From the NCBI RefSeq assembly GCF_016583985.1, contig NZ_NRSD01000005.1, positions 1 through 64,000 on the forward strand: a stretch of 64,000 nucleotides of DNA. The letters are read 5' to 3'. The first letter of the stretch is position 1. Each line of letters begins with the position of its first letter. Source of the DNA: Thiocapsa imhoffii (GTDB lineage Bacteria; Pseudomonadota; Gammaproteobacteria; Chromatiales; Chromatiaceae). Shown here piece after piece: positions 15,016 to 24,575 of the stretch. Position numbers and translations under genes: made by a program. The notes below the pieces were generated by a model that was not told the DNA's origin, ran no database searches, and saw only the letters and a list, made by a program, of their open reading frames with translations.

Positions 15016-16944
15016 ATGAATCGAATCATCGCCACCGAGCCCGTGCATGCCGACCGCCGTGATCGGCTCAATCTGCGTGGGATGCTGCCCTACCTGTGGG
15101 AGTTCCGTGGGCGAGCGCTGTTGGCGTTGCTCTGTCTGATCGCCGCGAAGGTCGCGAATGTTGGCGTGCCCGTGGTGCTGAAGGAGATCGTCGATGCCTT
15201 CGAGGCCTCGCCGCATCAGGTCCTGGTGCTGCCGCTGTCGCTCTTGTTCGCCTACGGCGTGCTCAAGCTCAGCTCCGCGCTCTTTAACGAATTGCGTGAT
15301 GTGATCTTCGCGCGGGTGCGCTATCGCGCGATGCGGCGGCTCTCGACCAAGGTGCTCGCGCATCTACACGCCCTGTCGCTGCGCTACCATCTCGGGCGCC
15401 AGAGTGGCGCGGTCAGTCGCGATCTCGAGCGTGGCACGCGGTCGGTCTCGACCATTTTGAACTATCTCGCCTTCAGTGTCTTGCCGGTGCTGGTGGAGTT
15501 CACCCTGGTCGCGGTGATCCTGCTGCGTGGTTACGCGCCAGCCTTCGCACTCGTGGTGTTCGGCACGGTCGCGGTGTACTTCGCCTTCACCTTCGCGATC
15601 ACCGAGTGGCGGATGGAATACCGCCACCGCATGAACCGGCTCGACTCGGAGGCCAACAGTCAGGCGTTCGACAGTCTCATCAACTATGAGACGGTGAAAT
15701 ATTTCGGCAACGAGCCGATCGAACTGCAGCGCTATGACGGCACCCTCGCCGAGTGGGAGGAGATGGCGGTGAAGAGTCAGACCTCAATGTCGCTGCTGAA
15801 TTTCGGTCAGGGCGCGATCATTGCCGTTGGGGTGACGCTGGTGATGGCCTTCGCGGCCAATGGCGTGGTCCAGGGTGAGTTGAGTGTCGGGGATCTGGTG
15901 CTGGTCAATGCCTTGATGTTACAGCTCTTCATTCCCTTGGGATTTCTCGGGATCGTGTACCGCCAGATCAAATATGCGCTCGCCGATATGGATCTGGTGT
16001 TCAAGTTACTCGAGCGCCAGCCCGAGATTCAGGATGCGCCCACCGCCAAGCCCTTGGTGCTGCGCGCGGGAGCGGTCCGCTTCGAGCATGTGGATTTTCA
16101 CTACGATAGCGAACGCGCGATTCTGCGTGATGTGGACTTTCAGATCGCCCCGGGTCAGAAGATCGCGGTGGTCGGGCACAGTGGGGCGGGCAAGTCGACC
16201 CTGGCGCGGCTGCTGTTTCGCTTCTATGACGTCCGTGCCGGGCGAATTCTGATCGATGGGCAGGATCTGCGCGCGGTCACGCAAACCAGTCTGCGGGCCG
16301 CGGTTGGCATCGTGCCGCAGGATACGGTCCTCTTCAATGACACCATCTATTACAACCTCGCCTATGGCCGCCCGGAGGCCACGCGCGCCGAGGTGGAGCG
16401 GGCCGCCGAGATGGCGCACATCCGTGAGTTCATCGAGGGCTTGCCGGATGCGTGGGAGACCCGGGTCGGTGAGCGCGGGCTGAAGCTCTCGGGCGGGGAG
16501 AAACAGCGGGTGGCGATCGGGCGGGCCATCCTCAAGCGCCCACGCATCCTGGTGTTCGACGAGGCGACCTCGTCGCTCGACAGTCACACCGAACAGGCGA
16601 TTCAGCAGACCCTCGCCGAGGTGGCCGAGAATCACACCACCCTGGTGATCGCCCATCGGCTCTCGACCGTGGTGGATGCGGATCGCATTCTGGTGATGGA
16701 GCAGGGTCGGATCCGCGAGCAGGGCACGCATCGCGAACTGCTCGCGGCGGGTGGGCACTATGCGTCCATGTGGGAGCTGCAACAGCGCGAGGCGCGGACG
16801 ATGTCCGAGCAGGAAGACACCGCGCCGGCCTTGACGGACGCGGTGTCCTCCGACCCGCTGGCCCCCGGCGCGGCTGGCCGCGAACCGCGGGGTGTGGAGA
16901 CGGCGTCGAGTGACGGCGGGACGGCGGGAGCACCGCGGTCATGA
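15016..16944 (+). CDS. ABC exporter, Atm1/HMT1 type (permease-ATPase fusion)
   Basis: The 642-residue half-transporter has an N-terminal six-helix type IV exporter domain (about residues 20-325) containing SLINYETVKYFGNEPIE, the thiol-compound-binding signature of Atm1/HMT1. The ATPase domain has Walker A GHSGAGKST, ABC signature LSGGEKQRVAIGRA and Walker B ILVFDEATSSLD, plus the H-loop HRLST. Members export glutathione-bound or persulfide-type cargo or metal-thiol complexes across the inner membrane. The last ~45 residues are a low-complexity acidic/Pro tail. The stop overlaps the start of the histidine kinase gene (ATGA), so the three genes to 19219 form one operon. Confidence 0.9.
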   Translation: MNRIIATEPVHADRRDRLNLRGMLPYLWEFRGRALLALLCLIAAKVANVGVPVVLKEIVDAFEASPHQVLVLPLSLLFAYGVLKLSSALFNELRDVIFARVRYRAMRRLSTKVLAHLHALSLRYHLGRQSGAVSRDLERGTRSVSTILNYLAFSVLPVLVEFTLVAVILLRGYAPAFALVVFGTVAVYFAFTFAITEWRMEYRHRMNRLDSEANSQAFDSLINYETVKYFGNEPIELQRYDGTLAEWEEMAVKSQTSMSLLNFGQGAIIAVGVTLVMAFAANGVVQGELSVGDLVLVNALMLQLFIPLGFLGIVYRQIKYALADMDLVFKLLERQPEIQDAPTAKPLVLRAGAVRFEHVDFHYDSERAILRDVDFQIAPGQKIAVVGHSGAGKSTLARLLFRFYDVRAGRILIDGQDLRAVTQTSLRAAVGIVPQDTVLFNDTIYYNLAYGRPEATRAEVERAAEMAHIREFIEGLPDAWETRVGERGLKLSGGEKQRVAIGRAILKRPRILVFDEATSSLDSHTEQAIQQTLAEVAENHTTLVIAHRLSTVVDADRILVMEQGRIREQGTHRELLAAGGHYASMWELQQREARTMSEQEDTAPALTDAVSSDPLAPGAAGREPRGVETASSDGGTAGAPRS

Positions 16945-18566
16945 TGGCGACATCCAATACCCTGATGGTGGCGCGGCGCGACCGCACGGCGCGGGGGGAT
17001 CCGGCGCGTCTGGACGCCATTCTGCGCGCCGCCGGGCTGTCTGGACCCATGCGTGGGGTGGTCTTGAGTCTGGGTCTGGCGATCTATGCGTTGGTGCTCG
17101 ATGTGCTGACGCCCGAGCAGGATTGGCTGTTGCCGCTCGGGCTGCTGGCCTTGCTTGGGGTGGCGGTGTCGCTCGCCATCACCTGGTCGCGGCTACGTCA
17201 GCAATTGTTGCTGCCGTTGGTGCGTCTGGAACATTCACTCTCGCGGGTCTGCCAGGGCGAACCTGGGGCCAGTGATGCGCTGCGCGATGCTGGGGTCCTG
17301 GAGGCGATCGCGCGGGATATTCGAAGTCTGAACGAGGAGCTGACCGATCTTTACGAAGAGATGGACAACCGCGTGGCCCGCCAGACCATGCGGCTGGCAC
17401 AGAAGACCGCCTCCTTGAAGATTCTCTATGACGTGGCGGCGGGAATCCATCAGGCTGAGAGCCTGGAGGAATTGCTGTTGCGTTTCCTCAGAGTCATCAA
17501 GGAGATGGTCAACGGTCGGGCGGCGACCGTGCGGTTGGTGATGGCGGATGGCTCACGCCGTCTGGTGGGGGCGATCGGGCTGGATGATGATTTGGTGCGC
17601 GAGCAGGACATCGGCCCGGTCGATCTCTGTTTGTGCGGGAGTCTGCTGACCCCGGGTGACATCGTCTGCGGCAATGATGCCAGGTACTGCTCGCGGATCT
17701 ACGGGCGGCGCATGTTTGCCAGCAGTGAGATGGAGATCGTGACCGTGCCCCTGGAGTATCGCGGGGAGCTGCTGGGGGTCTACACGGTTTTCGTCGAGCG
17801 CCCGGGCGTGGGGGCGCGCGAAGACATCCTGGATTTGCTCGCGACCGTGGGACATCATCTGGGGGTGGCGATCGCGAAGCAGCGCTCGGATGCCGAGGCG
17901 CGGCGCCTGTCGATCATCGAGGAGCGCAACTCACTGGCGCACGAGCTGCATGATTCGCTCGCGCAGACCCTGGCGAGCCTGCGGTTTCAATCGCGGATGC
18001 TGACGGATTCGCTGCGGGGCAGCGCCATCTCGCTGGAGGCGCGCAATGATCTGAGTCGGATCCGCAATGGTCTTGACGAGGCACACACCGAGTTGCGTGA
18101 ACTCTTGGTGAGTTTTCGCGCCCCGCTCGATCGGCGTGGGCTGGTTCCGGCGCTGGAGAAGCTGACGCATCGCTTTGGTCAGGAGACCGGTGCGCACGTG
18201 CTGTTTCAGAACGACTGTCGTCCCTTCGAACTCTCCGCGACCGACGAGTTGCAGATTCTGCGGATCGTGCAGGAGGCGCTGGCCAACATTCGCAAACATT
18301 CGCACGCCCATACGGTGCGGGTGCTCCTAACGCGGGATGCCAGCGCCCAGCAGGTGTTGTTGATCGAGGACGATGGCGTCGGGTTTGCCACCCCGGCTCC
18401 GGGTGTCAATCCGGGCGAGCACATCGGTCTCAGCATCATGGAGGAGCGGGCGCGGCGGATTGGCGCCGAGTTGCGGATCGAGAGTGACGTGGGGGAAGGG
18501 ACGCGGGTCGAGATCGTCTTCGATGCCGCGCGACGCGGAACACGGACGCCCCGGGTGACGAGCTGA
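16941..18566 (+). CDS. NarX-like membrane histidine kinase with a four-cysteine GAF domain
   Basis: The 541-residue kinase has two membrane helices close together (about 38-56 and 63-82) with almost no periplasmic loop, unlike NarX. A coiled linker (to ~160) and a GAF domain (about 165-315) follow, then HisKA_3 with SLAHELHDSLAQT (phospho-His 337) and an HATPase with QEALANIRKHSHA. The GAF region carries Cys 230, 232, 243 and 250 (LCLCGSLL, IVCGNDARYC). These are suited to a metal centre or disulfide redox switch; that is inference. It is coupled to the exporter upstream and the regulator downstream (TGATG), so it probably controls thiol- or redox-related genes. Confidence 0.88.
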   Translation: MMATSNTLMVARRDRTARGDPARLDAILRAAGLSGPMRGVVLSLGLAIYALVLDVLTPEQDWLLPLGLLALLGVAVSLAITWSRLRQQLLLPLVRLEHSLSRVCQGEPGASDALRDAGVLEAIARDIRSLNEELTDLYEEMDNRVARQTMRLAQKTASLKILYDVAAGIHQAESLEELLLRFLRVIKEMVNGRAATVRLVMADGSRRLVGAIGLDDDLVREQDIGPVDLCLCGSLLTPGDIVCGNDARYCSRIYGRRMFASSEMEIVTVPLEYRGELLGVYTVFVERPGVGAREDILDLLATVGHHLGVAIAKQRSDAEARRLSIIEERNSLAHELHDSLAQTLASLRFQSRMLTDSLRGSAISLEARNDLSRIRNGLDEAHTELRELLVSFRAPLDRRGLVPALEKLTHRFGQETGAHVLFQNDCRPFELSATDELQILRIVQEALANIRKHSHAHTVRVLLTRDASAQQVLLIEDDGVGFATPAPGVNPGEHIGLSIMEERARRIGAELRIESDVGEGTRVEIVFDAARRGTRTPRVTS

Positions 18567-19219
18567 TGCGTGTGCTGCTGATCGACGACCATGCGCTCTT
18601 TCGCTTTGGGCTCCAAGAGCTGCTCGAACGGCGTGGGATCAAGGTCGTTGCCGCGCTCGGTGATGCCGAGGCCGGCTTGCAGCGGGTCGCCGAAACCACG
18701 CCGGATGTGGTGCTGCTCGACATGCGCATGCCCGGACTGACCGGCTTGGAGACCCTGCGGCGGTTGCGTGCCGCGCATCCCCACATGCCCGTGGCGATGC
18801 TGACGACGAGCGCCGAGGAGCGTGATGTGATCGAATCCTTGCAGGGCGGCGCCCAGGGCTATCTGCTCAAGGACATGGAACCCGATGCCCTGATCGCGGC
18901 GCTTGAGGAGATCGTGCAGGGTCGCACCGTGGTCGCCCCGGAGCTGGCCATTGTCCTAGCCCGCGCGGTGCAGGGCGAGGTGGCGGGCGCGGCGGCATCC
19001 ACCCGGATCGCGGACCTCACTCCACGCGAGCACGAGATCCTCTGTCATCTCGCCGAGGGACAGAGCAACAAGGCGATCGCGCGCTGTCTGAACATCTCGG
19101 ACGGAACCGTGAAGCTGCACGTGAAGGCGATCCTGCGCAAGCTTGAGGTCCATTCACGGGTCGAGGCCGCGGTGATCGCGGTCGAGCGCGGCTGGTGTGA
19201 GCGGGGAGGGAGTGGGTAG
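18566..19219 (+). CDS. NarL/FixJ family response regulator
   Basis: The 217-residue protein has a receiver domain (acidic pair DD at 7-8, phospho-acceptor Asp 52 in VVLLDMRMPG, Thr in LTTSAE, Lys in YLLKDM). It also has a LuxR-type HTH (LTPREHEILCHLAEGQSNKA, then NISDGTVKLHVKAIL). It is the cognate partner of the kinase, with which it shares a TGATG junction. The last residues GGSG and the stop codon fall at the beginning of the 7-bp repeat array that starts at 19211, so the C terminus may be set by the repeat. Confidence 0.93.
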   Translation: MRVLLIDDHALFRFGLQELLERRGIKVVAALGDAEAGLQRVAETTPDVVLLDMRMPGLTGLETLRRLRAAHPHMPVAMLTTSAEERDVIESLQGGAQGYLLKDMEPDALIAALEEIVQGRTVVAPELAIVLARAVQGEVAGAAASTRIADLTPREHEILCHLAEGQSNKAIARCLNISDGTVKLHVKAILRKLEVHSRVEAAVIAVERGWCERGGSG

Positions 19220-19301
19220 TGGGTAGTGGGTAGTGATTAGTGATTAGTGATGAGTGGATAGTGGTGAGTGGTGAGTGGATAGTGGTGAGTGGTGAGTGGT
19301 G
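19211..19301. repeat. Array of 13 heptanucleotide repeats, AGTGRKK type
   Basis: Thirteen consecutive 7-mers begin with the invariant AGTG: AGTGGGT three times, AGTGATT twice, AGTGATG, then mixed AGTGGAT and AGTGGTG. The response-regulator stop lies in the first two units. The end of the array (GAGAGG) sits where a ribosome-binding site for the rhodanese gene would be. An inverted array of the same repeat lies on the other side of that gene. Confidence 0.9.
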
Positions 19302-19315
19302 AGAGGCTTGAGTAG

Positions 19316-19780
19316 ATGAAAAACTTTCTTGAACTCATCAAATCCTGTCTGACGGACGTGAGGGAGATCATGCCGTGGGACCTTGAGGAGCGCCGTGAAT
19401 CGAACCCTGATCTGCTGATTCTCGATGTCCGTGAACCGAACGAGTTCGCGGCCATGCATATCGAGGGGTCGCTGAATGTCCCGCGCGGGATCCTGGAATC
19501 GGCCTGTGAGTGGGACTACGAAGAGACCATCCCCGAGTTGGTCCAGGCGCGTGACCGTGAGGTGGTGGTGGTCTGTCGCTCGGGTTATCGCAGCGTGCTG
19601 GCGGCTCACGCCATGACGGTCCTCGGCTATCGGAAGGTGGCGTCACTGCAGACCGGACTGCGTGGCTGGAAGGACTACGAACAACCCCTAGTGGATGAGG
19701 CGGGCCACGACGTCGACCTCGACGACGCCGATGTCTACTTCACCCCCAGGCTCCGACCCGACCAACGCCGACCGGATTGA
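19316..19780 (+). CDS. Rhodanese-domain protein
   Basis: The 154-residue single-domain rhodanese has LLILDVREPNEFAAMHIEGS and the active-site loop VCRSGYRS, with the catalytic Cys near residue 89 followed by Arg, as in sulfurtransferases. An N-terminal helix (MKNFLELIKSCLTDVREI) precedes the domain. The last ~25 residues are acidic then basic (DVDLDDADVYFTPR). Such proteins carry persulfide sulfur in the cytoplasm, fitting a sulfur oxidiser. It is flanked on both sides by inverted 7-bp repeat arrays, so it may have been inserted as a unit. Confidence 0.88.
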   Translation: MKNFLELIKSCLTDVREIMPWDLEERRESNPDLLILDVREPNEFAAMHIEGSLNVPRGILESACEWDYEETIPELVQARDREVVVVCRSGYRSVLAAHAMTVLGYRKVASLQTGLRGWKDYEQPLVDEAGHDVDLDDADVYFTPRLRPDQRRPD

Positions 19781-19812
19781 TGACCACCCAGTTGAGTCCA
19801 GAGAATCGCGCT

Positions 19813-19882
19813 CACCACTAATCCCTATTCACTCACCACTATTCACTAACCACTATTCACTAATCCCTCATCCCTCACCACC
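19813..19882. repeat. Array of 10 heptanucleotide repeats, inverse of the array at 19211
   Basis: Ten 7-mers read on the plus strand as CACCACT, AATCCCT, ATTCACT, CACCACT, ATTCACT, AACCACT, ATTCACT, AATCCCT, CATCCCT, CACCACC. They are the reverse complement of the AGTG-type units. The last codons and stop of tsaD lie inside it. Confidence 0.9.
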
Positions 19883-20961
19883 GCCAAGCTCTCCATCGGC
19901 CAGCGTGCCCGTGGTTTGAAACCAAGCGGCTCACACTGTCCGGCGTTCAGACGATGCCAGCCGGCGTAGGCGATCATGGCGCCGTTGTCGGTGCAGAGTG
20001 CGAGACGCGGATAGTAGGTCTCGCCACCGTCGGCGGCGATCGCCTCGTTCATGCGCGCGCGCAGTCGGCGGTTGGCGCTGACGCCGCCGGCGAGGATGAG
20101 ACGCTGGAAACCAGTCTCTTTCAGTGCGCGTCGGCACTTGATGACGAGGGTGTCGACGACCGCGTCTTCGAAGGCGCGCGCGATGTCGGCACGGGTTTGG
20201 TCGCGATCAGCGGGCTGAGCGAGTTGCTCGCGCACGGTATTGAGGGCGAAGGTTTTGAGACCGCTGAAGCTGAAGTCGAGCCCGGGTCGGTCCGTCATGG
20301 GGCGTGGAAAATGAAACCGGGTCGGGTCTCCGCGCTCGGCGAGCTGGGCTAAGGCCGGTCCGCCGGGGTAGGGGAGATCGAGGATCTTGGCGGTCTTGTC
20401 GAAGGCCTCGCCCGCGGCGTCGTCGAGCGATTCACCCAGGATGCGATAGCGCCCGATGCCGCGGACCTCGACCAGTTGCGTGTGTCCACCCGAGACCAGC
20501 AGCGCGACGAAGGGGAAGGCGGGCGCGGGCTCCTCGAGCAGCGGCGCGAGCAGATGTCCCTCCATGTGGTGGACCCCGATGGAGGGAACCCCCCAGGCCC
20601 AGGCGAGGCTGCGCCCAAGGGCCGTCCCCACGAGCAGCGCGCCCATGAGTCCGGGACCGGCGGTGAAGGCGACACCATCGATCGCCCCGGGCTCGATGCC
20701 GGCCTCTTCCATCACCTGACGGATCAGCGGTAGGGTCTTGCGCACATGATCGCGCGAGGCCAGCTCCGGGACCACGCCACCGTATTGGGCATGAATCGGC
20801 ACCTGGCTGTAGACCGCCTGGGCCACCAGACCCTGGGTGCAATCGTAGATGGCGATGCCGGTTTCGTCGCACGAGGTCTCGATACCCAGCACCCTGCGGA
20901 TGGGCCGCGATGGTGGTGGGGCGGGGGTGGTTTGCTCGTTTGGGGGTTCGGGCGTGTTCAC
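19846..20961 (-). CDS. tsaD: tRNA N6-threonylcarbamoyladenosine transferase TsaD
   Basis: The 371-residue ASKHA-fold enzyme has [17 protein letters not shown], the metal-binding [37 protein letters not shown] and the phosphate loop [15 protein letters not shown]. With TsaB, TsaC and TsaE it makes t6A37 in ANN-decoding tRNAs. The start is taken as the GTG at 20961, which overlaps the thiO stop (GTGA). It leaves a ~28-residue Pro/Thr-rich extension before the usual start. The C-terminal RDEGLVNSG is encoded by the heptamer repeat array, an unusual repeat-derived tail. Confidence 0.93.
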   Translation of the reverse strand: MNTPEPPNEQTTPAPPPSRPIRRVLGIETSCDETGIAIYDCTQGLVAQAVYSQVPIHAQYGGVVPELASRDHVRKTLPLIRQVMEEAGIEPGAIDGVAFTAGPGLMGALLVGTALGRSLAWAWGVPSIGVHHMEGHLLAPLLEEPAPAFPFVALLVSGGHTQLVEVRGIGRYRILGESLDDAAGEAFDKTAKILDLPYPGGPALAQLAERGDPTRFHFPRPMTDRPGLDFSFSGLKTFALNTVREQLAQPADRDQTRADIARAFEDAVVDTLVIKCRRALKETGFQRLILAGGVSANRRLRARMNEAIAADGGETYYPRLALCTDNGAMIAYAGWHRLNAGQCEPLGFKPRARWPMESLAVVRDEGLVNSG

Positions 20962-22073
20962 CGTTGGGCCTGCAGGGCGTAGGGGGTGGGATCGAGAATC
21001 GGCGGGCGTTGCAGCAACAGATCGGCGGCGAGTCGGGCCGAGGCCGGACCCGTCACCAGGCCATTGCGGAAATGTCCGGCATTGATAAAGAGCCCCGTGG
21101 CCTCGGGATGGGCGCCGATGTAGGGGATCCCGCTCGGCGAACTCGGGCGCAGCCCGGACCAATGCTCTTCGATCGGGGTCTGCTTCAGCACCGGGAACAT
21201 CGCGAAGGCGGCACGATAGAGGGCCTCGCGAACCTCCGCGGTGGTGGCCTTGACGAAGCCGCTGTGCTCGATCGTGCTGCCGAAGAGGAGCCGTCCGTCG
21301 CGACGCGGGATCAGATAGCGATCCTGATACAGCGTGATGTGGGTGATCTGCCCCGGCTTGCCATGAAAGAGGATCATCTGCCCGCGCACCGGCGTGATCT
21401 CGGGTGGCTGACCGAGTTGCGCGAGCAGCCGTGCGGTCCAGGCCCCGGCGCAGATGACCACCGCGCTGGCCGCGACGGTGCCGGAGCGGGTTCGCACCCC
21501 GGTGACCCGTCCGCTGGTGATCTCGAGATCCATGACCTCTTCGTGCTCACGCAGCCTGATGCGTGGCTCGACCGAGCGGCGAACCGCCTTGGCGAGGCGC
21601 GGGGTGCGGATCTGCGCGATCTCGGGCAACCGCAGGGCGTCGGTCAGTTCGCTGCCGAGTTGCGGTTCGAGTTCATGGAGACGCGCGGCGGCGAGTGTCT
21701 CGATCGGTTCGCCGTGGCGCGCGGCCCAGGCGTGCGCGGCGGGCTGCTCCTCGCGATCCAGCACCAGCATGCCGCTCGCGGTGTATTCCGGGTCGAGGCC
21801 GGTCTCGTCGATGAGTGCCTCGGCGAGCCGGGGGTAGGCGGTGCGACTCCAGCGCGCGAGCGCGGTGATGGGTTCCGGATCACGCCAGGGGTAGAGTGGC
21901 GAGACGATCCCGCCGCCGGCCCAGGATGATTCCTGCCCCGTCGCGCCCATCTCGATCAGAGTGACGGCGGCACCGCTGATGGCCAGCTCGCGAGCGGTCA
22001 GGAGACCAATGATGCCGCCGCCGACGACAATGACGTCGCTCGCGCGCCCCGTGTTCGCCATCGTCTCCGTCAT
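20958..22073 (-). CDS. thiO: Glycine oxidase ThiO (FAD-dependent)
   Basis: The 371-residue DAO-family flavoprotein has the FAD-binding [18 protein letters not shown] near the N terminus, [20 protein letters not shown] typical of Thi[11 protein letters not shown], and a C-terminal [14 protein letters not shown]...[17 protein letters not shown]. ThiO makes dehydroglycine for the thiazole moiety of thiamine. It overlaps ispH upstream and tsaD downstream by 4 bp each, so the run fkpB-ispH-thiO-tsaD is likely one transcript. Confidence 0.9.
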   Translation of the reverse strand: MTETMANTGRASDVIVVGGGIIGLLTARELAISGAAVTLIEMGATGQESSWAGGGIVSPLYPWRDPEPITALARWSRTAYPRLAEALIDETGLDPEYTASGMLVLDREEQPAAHAWAARHGEPIETLAAARLHELEPQLGSELTDALRLPEIAQIRTPRLAKAVRRSVEPRIRLREHEEVMDLEITSGRVTGVRTRSGTVAASAVVICAGAWTARLLAQLGQPPEITPVRGQMILFHGKPGQITHITLYQDRYLIPRRDGRLLFGSTIEHSGFVKATTAEVREALYRAAFAMFPVLKQTPIEEHWSGLRPSSPSGIPYIGAHPEATGLFINAGHFRNGLVTGPASARLAADLLLQRPPILDPTPYALQAQR

Positions 22074-23014
22074 GTCGGGGACTCCGTCGCCAGCTCACGC
22101 GGCACCGGAAACACCACCTGTTCGCGGATGCCATCCTGTTCGGTGACCTGGGTGACCCCGAGGTGTTTCAGGTGTGCGATCACCTGCTCGACCAGGACCT
22201 CGGGCGCGGAGGCTCCGGCGGTGAGACCGATGCGGGGCGAGCCCGCGAGCCAATCATCGCGAATGTCCGCTGGACCATCGATCAGATAGGCGGCGCAGCC
22301 CTCTCGTTCGGCCAACTCACGCAGTCGGTTCGAATTCGAGCTGTTCGCCGAGCCGACGACAAGCAGCAGGTCGCAGCGCTCGGCCAGTGCGCGCACGGCA
22401 TCCTGGCGATTTTGGGTGGCGTAGCAGATGTCGCTCTTTTTGGGTCCCTGGATCGCGGGGAAGCGTGCCTGCAAGGCCGCGACGATGTCGCGGGTTTCGT
22501 CCACCGAGAGGGTGGTCTGGGTGACATAGGCAAGGCGGGTGGGATCGGCGATCGCGAGGCTGGCGACATCCGCGACCGTCTCGATCAGATGAATGGCGCC
22601 ACCCTCTTGCAAACACTGACCCATGGTGCCTTCCACTTCGGGGTGCCCGGCGTGTCCGATCAGGACGACCGTGATGCCGTTCTTGCAATGCCGGGCGACC
22701 TCGAGATGGACCTTGGTGACCAATGGGCAGGTGGCATCGAACACCCGCAGGTCGCGCCCCGCGGCCGCGTTGCGGACCGCCTGGGAGACCCCATGCGCGC
22801 TAAAGATTAGGTTGGCCCCATCCGGGACCTCGGCGATGTCCTCGATGAAAATGGCCCCCCGGGCCTTGAGTCCATCGACGACAAAGCGGTTGTGCACCAC
22901 CTCGTGGCGCACATAGACGGGCGCGCCATGGAGTTCGAGCACGCGCTCGACGATTTCGATGGCGCGGTCGACGCCCGCGCAGAAACCACGTGGGTTGGCA
23001 AGTTCGATGTTCAT
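22070..23014 (-). CDS. ispH: 4-hydroxy-3-methylbut-2-enyl diphosphate reductase IspH
   Basis: The 314-residue iron-sulfur enzyme catalyses the last step of the MEP isoprenoid pathway. The three cluster cysteines are visible in [24 protein letters not shown] and [12 protein letters not shown]. The substrate histidines are in [11 protein letters not shown] and [13 protein letters not shown], and NSSNSNRL is the terminal substrate-binding motif. Length is normal. It follows fkpB as in Escherichia coli, but with a 118-bp gap. Confidence 0.97.
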   Translation of the reverse strand: MNIELANPRGFCAGVDRAIEIVERVLELHGAPVYVRHEVVHNRFVVDGLKARGAIFIEDIAEVPDGANLIFSAHGVSQAVRNAAAGRDLRVFDATCPLVTKVHLEVARHCKNGITVVLIGHAGHPEVEGTMGQCLQEGGAIHLIETVADVASLAIADPTRLAYVTQTTLSVDETRDIVAALQARFPAIQGPKKSDICYATQNRQDAVRALAERCDLLLVVGSANSSNSNRLRELAEREGCAAYLIDGPADIRDDWLAGSPRIGLTAGASAPEVLVEQVIAHLKHLGVTQVTEQDGIREQVVFPVPRELATESPT

Positions 23015-23132
23015 GGCAAGAGCTTAGGGGATGAGGTTGATTCGATCCAGTCTCTAGGAACGCGGTGATGACGTATCCAAGCCTGGGATGTGGGGATCGC
23101 CGACACCCCTGTCATGGGGTTCCTTTCGCCAC

Positions 23133-23645
23133 TCAGGTGACCGACAGCACCTGCACGCGGATGGTCAAGGAGTGCCCGGCAAAGGGGTGATTGAAGTCGA
23201 CCTCGACCTGTTCGCCCTCGACCCTCTTGATCACGCCCCCAGTCTCGTATCCGCCGGGGGTCTCGAAGGCAACGACGAGGCCGGGCCTGGGTTCGATTGG
23301 TGACGGAAAATCGTCGCGTGCGAGCCAGTGGACATTGCTCTCGTCGTAGGGTGAGAAGAGTTCCGAGCCATGGCCGATGATGTGGGTCTCACTGCCCGGC
23401 TCGAGCCCAAGCAGGGTCGCCTCGAAGGCGGGCGTCAGGGTGCCATCGCCGATCCGACAGACCAGTGGTTCCTCACCGAGGGTACTGAGCGCGACGAAGC
23501 CGTCCTCGAAGCGCACCTCCAAATGCAGGCTCACCGAGCAACCCGGGGCGATGCCCGCGCCACACTGATCCGCGGGTTGGTGCTCCTCGGGCCGCGCAGC
23601 TGGCGCGCGCGCATCCGGTGGCGCACGGGTGGGCGTCGTGCTCAT
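23133..23645 (-). CDS. fkpB: FKBP-type peptidyl-prolyl isomerase (FkpB/SlpA-like)
   Basis: The 170-residue protein has an FKBP domain with an inserted IF domain, as in SlpA. VSLHLEVRFEDGFVALST, GDGTLTPAFEATLLGLEPGS, the IF segment ELFSPYDESNVHWLARDDFP and the closing VDFNHPFAGHSLTIRVQVL are seen. A Pro/Ala-rich N-terminal extension of about 30 residues is not usual. It starts within the end of the upstream gene (ATGA, 23642-23645). A role in protein folding is expected. Confidence 0.88.
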   Translation of the reverse strand: MSTTPTRAPPDARAPAARPEEHQPADQCGAGIAPGCSVSLHLEVRFEDGFVALSTLGEEPLVCRIGDGTLTPAFEATLLGLEPGSETHIIGHGSELFSPYDESNVHWLARDDFPSPIEPRPGLVVAFETPGGYETGGVIKRVEGEQVEVDFNHPFAGHSLTIRVQVLSVT

Positions 23646-24415
23646 GGGGCGTTGCCGCCCTGTTCGGCGGCGATCCGGCGCAACAGGGGCAGGGCCAGTC
23701 CCAGGGCGTCGCCGTGCTGGATGGCGCGGGCGAGACGTGCTGGAGCGCTGCGGCCCATGCAGGCATGCTCGGGGTCACCGGCGAAGGCGACGGCGAGTCC
23801 AGCGAAGAGGGCGTCGCGATCGAACCGCGCCTCGGTCAGGGCCTCCTGCAGGTCGATGACCTCGTGGCCCACCTGTTCGGCCAGCGCGCGATGCGTCGAC
23901 CAGAGTTGCCCCACGGTCCCGCCCGTGCGCAGTCCCGCGATGTTGGTGGTGAGGATGTAGAGGTTCTTTAACACCAACTCGAACAGGAGCGCGGTCTCAT
24001 CGGGAAGACGGCGTGCCGGGATTGCCAGCGTGGTGAGGGCCGCGATGAGCAGGTCGGCTTGGGGGCCATAGGTCGGTGAGGGAATGATGACTTGATGATC
24101 ACGTCCGGGTTTTTTTTCAAACCAGACCGAGATGACGGTCGGATCGGGGCAGCCGTCCCAGTCGCGCGGAAGTAATTCGTTCTGCAGCAGACCGAGCCGG
24201 CCGCGCCAGGTCGCGGGGATGGCGGCGAGGGTGGTGGCGAGATCCGCCTCGCCCACCGCAATCAGGGCCAACTGTGGCTCGGGCAGTTGCTCCGCGGCGG
24301 CGCTCAGCGACGCACCACGCACCACGGGAAAGACCGGGTGTCCCAGTCTGAGCAGGCCGCGGGCGAAAACGCCGCCCATCTCGCCGACACCGACGAGGAC
24401 AACGGGTGATTTCAT
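23642..24415 (-). CDS. Rossmann-fold protein, ketopantoate-reductase-like
   Basis: The 257-residue protein opens with MKSPVVLVGVGEMGGVFARG, an NAD(P)-binding dinucleotide fold, and continues FPVVRGASLSAAAEQLPEP. A helical C-terminal half (LKNLYILTTNIAGLRTGGTV) resembles the PanE/ApbA C domain. The catalytic Lys of PanE may be K149 in LVLKNLYI, but the family match is loose, so a 2-hydroxyacid or ketopantoate activity is only possible. It is the first cistron of the run into fkpB, with a 4-bp overlap. Confidence 0.65.
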   Translation of the reverse strand: MKSPVVLVGVGEMGGVFARGLLRLGHPVFPVVRGASLSAAAEQLPEPQLALIAVGEADLATTLAAIPATWRGRLGLLQNELLPRDWDGCPDPTVISVWFEKKPGRDHQVIIPSPTYGPQADLLIAALTTLAIPARRLPDETALLFELVLKNLYILTTNIAGLRTGGTVGQLWSTHRALAEQVGHEVIDLQEALTEARFDRDALFAGLAVAFAGDPEHACMGRSAPARLARAIQHGDALGLALPLLRRIAAEQGGNAP

Positions 24416-24575
24416 CGGTCTATCTCTCCGAAGCAGATTGCAATCCTATTCCTCAAACGTTCCCTCGGGGGGCGGGAATCCCTGTGCTCAGCGGGTCGGA
24501 AGCAACAGGAGACGGCCATCCGTCCACGCCCACGAACGCCACCTGGCGGGTCATCTCCTGGCGCGCAACCCGCGT

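Noticed and set aside
19211-19882. CRISPR or phase-variation tract for the rhodanese gene
   Set aside because: The 7-bp units have no spacers, and the arrays lie outside the rhodanese frame; length change would alter neighbours' ends, not switch the gene.
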